Shown here in pieces: positions 55,901 through 64,000 of a DNA stretch of 64,000 nucleotides (within the stretch, counting starts at the first letter, position 1; each line of letters begins with the position of its first letter). The DNA comes from Symbiodinium microadriaticum (Eukaryota; Sar; Dinophyceae; Suessiales; Symbiodiniaceae): assembly GCA_001939145.1 (NCBI GenBank), contig LSRX01000183.1:595582-659581 (forward strand), read 5' to 3'. The notes under the pieces were generated by a model. That model was given only the letters and a program-made list of their open reading frames with translations, did no database searches and was not told the origin of the DNA. Made by a program: the position numbers and the translations under genes.

Positions 55901-58594
55901 GTCTCAACAAGGATCCTCATGACTACCATCAGGGATGATGACATGTTTGGCTCTTTGTTGTCTAGCGGTGATGGAAGCTTCCGGATTCCGGCACCACACC
56001 TACGAAACCGAAAGTCAACCTCAACATGTTAACAGATTGCAGATGTGGAAAGACTACACCACATCTCCCAAATTCTCCCACTGCTTGCTCCGACGAGTTT
56101 TATTCACTTTCGTACTCTCACAGCCACCGAAATCACAAAACTCGCAGGTTTAGGGTTTGGGGGTTGGCTTCAGGGTTCAGGCTTTAGGCAGCTGTTCTAG
56201 GGGCCTAAGGACGAAGGTGTTCGTGAAACTTCTTTGGGTTTTTTCAAAGCCAAAAGCCGCATGGTCACAGTCAACTCCCAAACTCAGGGTCTTTGGAAAC
56301 TCTCCGCAGCCTTTTGTATAATGGAAGCACGGACTCAAGCGACTTCTCGCTCCAGAACCCCGAACACAAGGTCGGGATGAACTCAGCCACAGACGACTGA
56401 CAAACTACAAAATGCAACTCTCCAGTCTAGCAATACGCACATCGGACGACCTTCATATCCTACTAGGACCAGGGCGCGCAGGGCAAAAGAATGCGGTGGG
56501 ACCCAACCAGCTGCGCCCAGCCCTGATCTGACAAAGTCGCTTGAATCACAACCTCCAGCAAACACAACACATTCTCAGGCTCTACTTCCTCTAAACCCAC
56601 TGAAACTCTAAACCGAGCTACAACATTTTGAATAATTATCGAGAATCGTGCCCTGACCATCAAAATGAACAACTATATGTATGTGTACACACACACTGAA
56701 AGTATGCAAAACACGAAAGCCCTGTCCTAATAACTAAGACCCCCCCATAGGCTTTAATTAAGTCCCAAGGTGAAGCCTTTTCCTTCCAGCTGCTGAAGAA
56801 ATTGGGAGCGTGTCTTGTTGGAGTTGTTCGTGACCTGCTCCCGATCATAGCTTCCGGGTTCGTTTCTGTCGAGCAGCGTGCGTGAGGAGTTCTTTTCTTA
56901 GATAGGAATCTGTTTTGTATTTCTTACGGACCTTCCAGGGTTTAAATGGATTTCGGACGTGAGGTATCGCGCCTTCCGTTCTCCGAAGACTCCCCACCGA
57001 TCCCCACACCAACCTTCAACTGCAGGCATATGCTGTAAGCGCCCAACCCAGGAGGCCCTGTCCTAGCTTCCTGAGTGACCCCTGAATAATAAGGGTGCCC
57101 TTTTTCTTGTTATTCAGTTTTGACAAGGGAACCATACAAGAAAAAGGGCAAAAGGGTACTACTCAGGAACGACCCTGGACCGCAAATAGCCTCATGTCTT
57201 GACAACATATGCCCAATCCTGACATCTGAAGTAGGTTTAGGGATCTGGGATCTGGAGGCAGAAGATTCCAAGCAGGCGCTGGGCGACTGCACGATGTGCT
57301 TGCACAGGGAAAAAAGTTACGATAATGTAAATTATGTAGGCCTCTGTATTTCTTTGTTTATGGATTCCTCCATATTCCTCCTATCCTCCACGCTAACCAA
57401 CAGGACAAGCGTCTGAGATGTTCCGAGCCTACAAACCCGAAACAAGAAACACCTACGTTACAACTGAAACCGTCAAGCAAATACTCGCAAGCATAGAGGC
57501 ATAGAGCTGCACAACTGTCAGATCAATGAACCTTCCCGTAACATCTGAGACCCCGCAGGCCCTCAAGCTTGAGCCCAGGTCAAACTGCGAACATCCCCCC
57601 CCCCCCTTTCTAGAAGACTCCCTACCCATCCCCTTGCAGCCCTATAAAACCCCAAACCTCAATTTAGCTTAGGTTCTAAACCAAAACTCTCGCGATAACT
57701 AGAGGTTTCCGGCGCCCAAGGCCCTGCCTCACCCAGATTCAACACTGAAGCCCTAAACTGCAAAACCCTGAGCCCACTAGAGCCCTAAATTACTGGAGCT
57801 GAACCTACAAATTCAACTCCTAGAACACTCAGGAAGGATCGTAGTAATATTAGTAGTCGTACTGTATATATTAATCAATGGAAATTAACGTAGGAATCAT
57901 AGAAAATAGCCGAAAAATGGTCCATGATCCCGAACCCGAATTCGAAAGCCCGACAAAGAAGGCTCGGGCTGAAGTCCCGGACAAGCTGCGAACATCACCC
58001 GCTTCCCGAGACTCAGGAGATGATTCACCGTGGTCACGGAGGTCTTCGAATCCTCCCGCGCTTCGTCGTAGGGTTCAGGGTTTAGGATATATATGTGGTG
58101 CAGGTCTTATAATATTGGGTATGGGTTTTGGACTTTGCAGGGAGGTTGTGAGGGTGAGTGGATAAGATGCCCAAGCTCTTCTACCCAAACCCCAATTATA
58201 TAACCTGCGTAATTACCAACCGCCCTCTGTCTAGGCTAAAGTCTCAATACTCATTAGCGATGTTCAGTTTAGCGTAGAGGAAGTATCTCGGAGCAGAGGA
58301 AAAAGTAAGGCTACAGGCACTGTGTGATACAGTAGTCTAGTAGCCACAATCGTACAGACAGCCCGACATGCAGCCTACCTCAACCCTAAAGAACTTACCC
58401 CATGTTCGGGCTCCTTCTCATTATTTCCTGCTGCAAGTCCTCGTAGAGGGTACGCTAAGGTTATTCAAGGTCCAGGTAGTAAGTAAGTTCCATGATCCTT
58501 CATGTTCCCCACCACCCATGTACTCTCCACAGCATCCTCGTCGGAGATGCCCCAAAGTACTCCGTCGCAATCGAAAACGTACGTTTCAAAAGAC
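45757..58594 (-). CDS. HAD-family phosphatase, phosphoglycolate/4-nitrophenyl phosphatase-like (multi-exon, incomplete)
   Basis: At least four minus-strand exons match successive landmarks of this HAD subfamily. These are FDCDGVLW (nucleophile Asp motif), GKRVMF joined to VTNNSNKTR (motif with the TNNS phosphate-binding residues), and [10 protein letters not shown] near the C-terminus. Known family members dephosphorylate 2-phosphoglycolate in photorespiration and damage repair, or small aryl phosphates in assays; the substrate cannot be read here. The exons for the middle third (cap domain, GKP lysine and GD-x3-TD motifs) were not found between 56770 and 45824. The order along the strand is correct for one gene spanning about 13 kb. 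The AT-hairpin array at 49425-52767 would fall inside its introns. The N-terminus upstream of 58594 is unknown, so a targeting peptide cannot be judged. Confidence 0.68.
47438..47525. repeat. Dispersed repeat family R8, copy 2
   Basis: GTCCAGTATCCTCGGGGAAA to CTCTACTACTAAGA, in the same order and spacing as 13567-13665. Confidence 0.6.
47985..48362. repeat. Four-copy tandem repeat alternating with telomere-like segments
   Basis: The core GCCATCAAAGCTTTGCTCAC occurs three times exactly and once diverged (ACCATCGAAGCTTTGCTGAC), preceded by CTGAGTYGG in the last three. Each of the first three is followed by a CCCTAAACC-rich segment of variable length. Confidence 0.8.
49245..49424. repeat. (TC)n(TA)n(TACA)n left border of the AT-hairpin array
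   Basis: A CT run, a TA run, about 12 TACA units (49294-49345), then mixed TA runs lead into the 59-bp array. Confidence 0.92.
49425..52767. repeat. 59-bp-period array of AT hairpins with variable loops and spacers
   Basis: About 56 units. A typical unit (50251-50310 region) is 18 bp of (AT)9, a 6-7 nt GC-containing loop, 14-16 bp of (TA), then 19-20 nt of unrelated sequence. Loops and spacers differ from unit to unit with no visible consensus, while lengths hold within one or two bases across 3.3 kb. Each pair of arms can fold into a hairpin in either strand. Examples of loops are CCCTAA, CCCCCGG, TGGTTTG and GGACCT. Examples of spacers are CAACTCCTTTCCCAAGTGG and GCGATGAGGGGCAACTCCTG. Long ORFs here are only TATA read as Tyr-Ile and should be ignored. 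Confidence 0.93.
52806..52940. repeat. (TA)n(TATG)n right border of the AT-hairpin array
   Basis: TA runs, a TGTGTG loop, then about 12 TGTA units (52887-52935). This tetramer is the reverse complement of the TACA units on the left border. Confidence 0.92.
53216..53251 (-). CDS. Possible 36-bp micro-exon
   Basis: Bounded by CGCAG|GC and a canonical GTAAGA donor, it reads [11 protein letters not shown] with phase 2/1. The sequence is protein-like, but I cannot place it in the phosphatase or another family. Confidence 0.35.
54055..54210. repeat. (CTAT/CGAT)n, (TA)n and (CT)n compound microsatellite
   Basis: ATCTATCGATCTATCGATCG-type units pass into TA and CT runs. Confidence 0.9.
54625..54704. 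mobile_element. MITE-like element, family R3
   Basis: TGGGTAGTTCTCTAGGTCAG at the left, CCTAATTTTGGAGAGCTATCC at the right as its imperfect inverse. Confidence 0.68.
56770..56834 (-). CDS. HAD phosphatase, TNNS exon
   Basis: AG|GTC opens the exon at [20 protein letters not shown]. The TNNSxKTR motif is the second HAD motif of the phosphoglycolate phosphatase group. A GC donor near GGCTTC is likely. Confidence 0.75.
57990..58052 (-). CDS. HAD phosphatase, exon before TNNS
   Basis: After AG|GAT it reads [20 protein letters not shown] then F, 63 bp, followed by a GC donor (GCAGCT). The junction gives [15 protein letters not shown], as expected for the family, with no gap or overlap. Confidence 0.72.
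58540..58594 (-). CDS. HAD phosphatase, nucleophile exon
   Basis: AG|GTC then [26 protein letters not shown] carries the catalytic Asp pair (D-x-D). To stay in frame with the next exon the donor must be non-GT: GA (GAGGAT) gives 25 residues between GVLW and the end of GKRVMF, close to known enzymes, and GC two codons later is also possible. Confidence 0.72.
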
Positions 58595-59041
58595 CTCGGT
58601 GATTCTGAGATGGGCGACAGAACTTGGAAGAGAACATGTGGGTATAGCGTGCTTCTATAACATCTGACAGGTGTTGACTCCTTTGTTTGACCCCGGAGCT
58701 CTATCCAACAACACCTTATACCCCAAAGCCGACGAGCGCCGTCCGGGTTGCCATGCAGCGACCATTGCAACCAAGCGGTAAGGCCTAAACAGTAGGATCC
58801 TGCATGTATAAACACCCATGGTGAACCCCCTAACGTGCAGAACCCCCCTCCTCCCCCTCCGCAGACCCTGAGCTTGATTGCAGCACCCTATTTTTGGCAG
58901 TAGGGGTAAATGTAGCTCAACGCTTCATACTGGCAACTCGCACAGCGCGAGCATGAAACTGTACCCACCGGCCCCAGACTTCATGCAAACGCCTGCAGGC
59001 ACAGATCCACCAATCTGAAACCTTAACACGGCAGAGCACAC

Positions 59042-59106
59042 GAACTCGTTGTACTGCATGGCTTTCGCGTCCCGGATGGGTGACACCGCCATGGCGTCGG
59101 CATAGC
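59042..59106 (-). CDS. Possible exon of an unidentified upstream gene
   Basis: AG|GC opens a frame reading YADAMAVSPIRDAKAMQYNE then F, before a GT donor (GTGTGC). 65 bp. Amphipathic and free of stops. It lies upstream of the phosphatase nucleophile exon, so it is either that gene's N-terminal part or a neighbouring gene. Family not recognised. Confidence 0.4.
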
Positions 59107-59380
59107 CTGAATTGGACGTCTCCTGAGTGGGGCTTGAACACGTTTCGGCAGGGTTTAGTTAGGGTGTGGGTTCAGGCTCAGAACATGGCGCACCGTCCTC
59201 TAATCTCGCATTCCCACGACGTTTACTCGTGACCAAAGCGCAAATCCTACCCTCAAGAAACAGTCACTGCTATTCCGAAAAAACCCTGAACCCTAAGATC
59301 CTAAACTTCGTAAACCTAAAGCCCCAGAATTGAAAGGCCAGTGTCCGTAGCCGAAAGGACAAGGCTGCCGGTGGTGTATC

Positions 59381-60780
59381 CCTCCCCGCGGGGAAGGCAC
59401 GGACCACACCAGACCTCAAGGGTAATGACGGGGAGCTGTAGTTATGATAGGCTCGTTGGGCTTCATGAGTTTAGGGGCTCGGGGTTTAGAGGTTCAGGGT
59501 TTAGGGGTTAGTTAAGGTTTAGTTTCGACTCTCACACTCGCACCGGGCAGGCAAGGCTCCACACAATTAAGGCATAGTTTAGGTGATTATGCCTATGCCG
59601 CTTTGGAACTTGTCGCAAGGACGCTTGTGACGGGCAGGCATGGCCTTACAAAGATGTTACGGGCCCTTCTGGAATCGGTATATTTACAGTGTAATTTGAA
59701 GGTTTAGGTGCTTAAGGTTTCTATGGTTTAACTTGGGCCTCAGGACTTTCGGACGCAGTGCTGTCTGGGTTCCGGTTTTCAGGAGTAGAAGAATGCACCG
59801 ATCAACCACAGGCCGATTTGTGCGCGCCGAGAGTCGCTGGGGCCGTCGGACATGGCAGGAGAAGAACTCCTTGGGCGCTTTTGAAGGCTTCGGGTCTCCT
59901 TTAGGGCTTTCGGGGGGCTAGGATCGAATGTTCAGGTATGTATTTTTAAGAGTTCGAGGGTATGTAGGGGCTGTGCAGTTTGCCACCGTAGGCTGCTACA
60001 CTTCTCTGCTGTGTGTGCTTTTTTTTCCGGGGCGCAGAGGCTGGGCTTTAGGATTGGATTTAGGAGCCGGGGCCTTGAGGGGCAGGGCTGCACAACCATG
60101 AGAATCGAAGTAGCCAAGAATCCTTTCTTATGCCCTAACCATAGTATACCATAGTGACATGGTGTTTGTAATTCGCCGCAGAAACGGGGCACCCTGAAAC
60201 AAACCCCAACTGATAGGATCCTTGCTACAAGAACCCCTTAATACTATTAATACTGCTCGCCGTTACGAAGCACCTTTAACTTCCTATAATGGGACCCGAT
60301 GAAGGCTTCCTTTAAGGAACTCCCCCCCCCAAGGTGATCGGTGGAAAACCAAAGCCCTAGGATATCCTCTAAGGCCGCAGTCGCCAGAGCCTATAACTGG
60401 CACTTCATTGACCTACTGATAGTGTCCGGGGGAAAATGAGGGTTAACAGGAGGTCTAACCTAAGTGTTAGCATCAATTCGAGACTCCTTTGTGTGCCTTT
60501 GGTGCTCTTTTCTGGCAGCCAGGGTTGTATCCGGGCTTTATTAGGGTCTTCTGGCCCCCTTTCTAGGGGCTCTTCAGACTAAATATCTTAATCTCTTGAG
60601 TTTTGTCTTTGGGCCCCTCCTGTTATGAATCTCCCATCTAAACCAAGCATAATGTAGACACCTGGTCTGAGTAGAGAAAGAAGTGTCTTTATCGATGAAT
60701 TCAGGGGTCCGTGCCACCCTGAGCCCCGCCGGACACCACCTCAGTTGGCCTGAGAGTTCCCAATGCCGACCCCGACAGGG
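59381..60780. other. No gene recognised
   Basis: Mixed unique sequence with short telomere-like traces (59465-59520). A minus-strand frame at about 59355-59381 reads GYTTGSLV after AG|GG and faintly resembles an M3 exon, but it lacks cysteines. Nothing else can be supported. Confidence 0.5.
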
Positions 60781-60783
60781 TTT

Positions 60784-60827
60784 AGTAGTAGTAGTAGTCG
60801 TCGTCGTCGTAGTAGTAGCAGCAGCAG

Positions 60828-60863
<36 letters not shown>

Positions 60864-60891
60864 CAGTAGCAGTAGCAGTAGTAGTAGTAGC

Positions 60892-60926
<35 letters not shown>
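60784..60926. repeat. (GTA)n trinucleotide tract with GTC/GCA blocks
   Basis: About 47 triplets, mostly GTA with a GTC block near the start and scattered GCA. It ends directly at the single N (60927). Confidence 0.95.
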
Positions 60927-60927
60927 N

Positions 60928-63900
60928 TAGGTAGGTCGGTAGGTCGGTAGGTCGGTAGGTCGGTAGGTCGGTAGGTCGGTAGGTCGGTAGGTAGGTCGGT
61001 AGGTCGGTAGGTCGGTAGGTCGGTAGGTCGGTAGGTCGGTAGGTCGGTAGGTAGGTCGGTAGGTCGGTAGGTCGGTAGGTCGGTAGGTCGGTAGGTCGGT
61101 AGGTCGGTAGGTAGGTCGGTAGGTCGGTAGGTCGGTAGGTCGGTAGGTCGGTAGGTCGGTAGGTCGGTAGGTAGGTCGGTAGGTCGGTAGGTCGGTAGGT
61201 CGGTAGGTCGGTAGGTCGGTAGGTCGGTAGGTAGGTCGGTAGGTCGGTAGGTCGGTAGGTCGGTAGGTCGGTAGGTCGGTAGGTCGGTAGGTAGGTCGGT
61301 AGGTCGGTAGGTCGGTAGGTCGGTAGGTCGGTAGGTCGGTAGGTCGGTAGGTAGGTCGGTAGGTCGGTAGGTCGGTAGGTCGGTAGGTCGGTAGGTCGGT
61401 AGGTCGGTAGGTAGGTCGGTAGGTCGGTAGGTCGGTAGGTCGGTAGGTCGGTAGGTCGGTAGGTCGGTAGGTAGGTCGGTAGGTCGGTAGGTCGGTAGGT
61501 CGGTAGGTCGGTAGGTCGGTAGGTCGGTAGGTAGGTCGGTAGGTCGGTAGGTCGGTAGGTCGGTAGGTCGGTAGGTCGGTAGGTCGGTAGGTAGGTCGGT
61601 AGGTCGGTAGGTCGGTAGGTCGGTAGGTCGGTAGGTCGGTAGGTCGGTAGGTAGGTCGGTAGGTCGGTAGGTCGGTAGGTCGGTAGGTCGGTAGGTCGGT
61701 AGGTCGGTAGGTAGGTCGGTAGGTCGGTAGGTCGGTAGGTCGGTAGGTCGGTAGGTCGGTAGGTCGGTAGGTAGGTCGGTAGGTCGGTAGGTCGGTAGGT
61801 CGGTAGGTCGGTAGGTCGGTAGGTCGGTAGGTAGGTCGGTAGGTCGGTAGGTCGGTAGGTCGGTAGGTCGGTAGGTCGGTAGGTCGGTAGGTAGGTCGGT
61901 AGGTCGGTAGGTCGGTAGGTCGGTAGGTCGGTAGGTCGGTAGGTCGGTAGGTAGGTCGGTAGGTCGGTAGGTCGGTAGGTCGGTAGGTCGGTAGGTCGGT
62001 AGGTCGGTAGGTAGGTCGGTAGGTCGGTAGGTCGGTAGGTCGGTAGGTCGGTAGGTCGGTAGGTCGGTAGGTAGGTCGGTAGGTCGGTAGGTCGGTAGGT
62101 CGGTAGGTCGGTAGGTCGGTAGGTCGGTAGGTAGGTCGGTAGGTCGGTAGGTCGGTAGGTCGGTAGGTCGGTAGGTCGGTAGGTCGGTAGGTAGGTCGGT
62201 AGGTCGGTAGGTCGGTAGGTCGGTAGGTCGGTAGGTCGGTAGGTCGGTAGGTAGGTCGGTAGGTCGGTAGGTCGGTAGGTCGGTAGGTCGGTAGGTCGGT
62301 AGGTCGGTAGGTAGGTCGGTAGGTCGGTAGGTCGGTAGGTCGGTAGGTCGGTAGGTCGGTAGGTCGGTAGGTAGGTCGGTAGGTCGGTAGGTCGGTAGGT
62401 CGGTAGGTCGGTAGGTCGGTAGGTCGGTAGGTAGGTCGGTAGGTCGGTAGGTCGGTAGGTCGGTAGGTCGGTAGGTCGGTAGGTCGGTAGGTAGGTCGGT
62501 AGGTCGGTAGGTCGGTAGGTCGGTAGGTCGGTAGGTCGGTAGGTCGGTAGGTAGGTCGGTAGGTCGGTAGGTCGGTAGGTCGGTAGGTCGGTAGGTCGGT
62601 AGGTCGGTAGGTAGGTCGGTAGGTCGGTAGGTCGGTAGGTCGGTAGGTCGGTAGGTCGGTAGGTCGGTAGGTAGGTCGGTAGGTCGGTAGGTCGGTAGGT
62701 CGGTAGGTCGGTAGGTCGGTAGGTCGGTAGGTAGGTCGGTAGGTCGGTAGGTCGGTAGGTCGGTAGGTCGGTAGGTCGGTAGGTCGGTAGGTAGGTCGGT
62801 AGGTCGGTAGGTCGGTAGGTCGGTAGGTCGGTAGGTCGGTAGGTCGGTAGGTAGGTCGGTAGGTCGGTAGGTCGGTAGGTCGGTAGGTCGGTAGGTCGGT
62901 AGGTCGGTAGGTAGGTCGGTAGGTCGGTAGGTCGGTAGGTCGGTAGGTCGGTAGGTCGGTAGGTCGGTAGGTAGGTCGGTAGGTCGGTAGGTCGGTAGGT
63001 CGGTAGGTCGGTAGGTCGGTAGGTCGGTAGGTAGGTCGGTAGGTCGGTAGGTCGGTAGGTCGGTAGGTCGGTAGGTCGGTAGGTCGGTAGGTAGGTCGGT
63101 AGGTCGGTAGGTCGGTAGGTCGGTAGGTCGGTAGGTCGGTAGGTCGGTAGGTAGGTCGGTAGGTCGGTAGGTCGGTAGGTCGGTAGGTCGGTAGGTCGGT
63201 AGGTCGGTAGGTAGGTCGGTAGGTCGGTAGGTCGGTAGGTCGGTAGGTCGGTAGGTCGGTAGGTCGGTAGGTAGGTCGGTAGGTCGGTAGGTCGGTAGGT
63301 CGGTAGGTCGGTAGGTCGGTAGGTCGGTAGGTAGGTCGGTAGGTCGGTAGGTCGGTAGGTCGGTAGGTCGGTAGGTCGGTAGGTCGGTAGGTAGGTCGGT
63401 AGGTCGGTAGGTCGGTAGGTCGGTAGGTCGGTAGGTCGGTAGGTCGGTAGGTAGGTCGGTAGGTCGGTAGGTCGGTAGGTCGGTAGGTCGGTAGGTCGGT
63501 AGGTCGGTAGGTAGGTCGGTAGGTCGGTAGGTCGGTAGGTCGGTAGGTCGGTAGGTCGGTAGGTCGGTAGGTAGGTCGGTAGGTCGGTAGGTCGGTAGGT
63601 CGGTAGGTCGGTAGGTCGGTAGGTCGGTAGGTAGGTCGGTAGGTCGGTAGGTCGGTAGGTCGGTAGGTCGGTAGGTCGGTAGGTCGGTAGGTAGGTCGGT
63701 AGGTCGGTAGGTCGGTAGGTCGGTAGGTCGGTAGGTCGGTAGGTCGGTAGGTAGGTCGGTAGGTCGGTAGGTCGGTAGGTCGGTAGGTCGGTAGGTCGGT
63801 AGGTCGGTAGGTAGGTCGGTAGGTCGGTAGGTCGGTAGGTCGGTAGGTCGGTAGGTCGGTAGGTCGGTAGGTAGGTCGGTAGGTCGGTAGGTCGGTAGGT

Positions 63901-64000
63901 CGGTAGGTCGGTAGGTCGGTAGGTCGGTAGGTAGGTCGGTAGGTCGGTAGGTCGGTAGGTCGGTAGGTCGGTAGGTCGGTAGGTCGGTAGGTAGGTCGGT
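60928..64000. repeat. 60-bp higher-order (TAGG/TCGG) satellite
   Basis: Tetramers alternate CGGT and AGGT, but every fifteenth position has an extra AGGT. This makes a 60-bp unit of four CGGT-AGGT pairs, one AGGT, and three more pairs. At least 50 copies are identical with no substitution, running off the window's end. It begins one base after an N. Confidence 0.95.

Noticed and set aside
60683-60934. Valine-rich ORF ending in the N
   Set aside because: It is the (GTA)n tract in one frame; there is no coding signal outside it.

Overview
This is a eukaryotic, intron-rich, roughly half-GC nuclear window. The best fit is a dinoflagellate alveolate; a chromerid is the main alternative. Four things point there. 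Degenerate copies of the TTTAGGG/CCCTAAA telomere-type heptamer are scattered throughout. Every recognisable exon lies on the minus strand, as in a unidirectional gene array. Acceptors are almost always AG followed by G. Most donors I could fix by reading frame are GC (a few GT, perhaps one GA) rather than canonical GT. No rRNA, tRNA, CRISPR-Cas or bacterial operon structure was seen. Simple ATG-to-stop ORFs are poor guides here because true exons are only about 35 to 95 bp.

Region 1 (about 107-39945, minus strand) carries some 35 mini-exons separated by introns of about 0.2 to 4 kb. They belong to three recurring classes that keep cycling in one order. M1 encodes a GxGCxGIxGKTxxSGxxCxxxC segment, M3 a CxxGYTPSxxxLxC segment, and M2 an LTPxxFxCxPxPCxIP segment. 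Joined, they give at least ten tandem cysteine-rich modules of about 60 residues that resemble sushi/CCP domains. This looks like one very large gene for a secreted or surface repeat protein; it runs off the left edge of the window. Eleven joins could be tested: all keep frame and nearly all give the same module spacing, and nine use GC-AG introns.

Region 2 (40994-41153, minus) is a terminal exon of an unidentified gene. Region 3 (45757-58594, minus) holds at least four exons of a phosphoglycolate/4-nitrophenyl phosphatase-like HAD hydrolase. Further possible exons of unidentified genes lie at 53216-53251 and 59042-59106.

The introns hold several small families of terminal-inverted-repeat (MITE-like) elements, telomere-like blocks, microsatellites and local tandem repeats. 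One MITE copy is split by a telomere-like insertion flanked by a six-base duplication.

The most unusual structure is at 49425-52767: about 56 units with a 59-bp period. Each unit is an (AT)9 arm, a 6-7 nt variable loop, a (TA)7 arm, then a variable segment of about 20 nt. Unit length is conserved but loop and spacer sequences are not, which makes it CRISPR-like in architecture though clearly not prokaryotic CRISPR. The last 3 kb (60928-64000) is an exact 60-bp higher-order TAGG/TCGG satellite that follows a single N.
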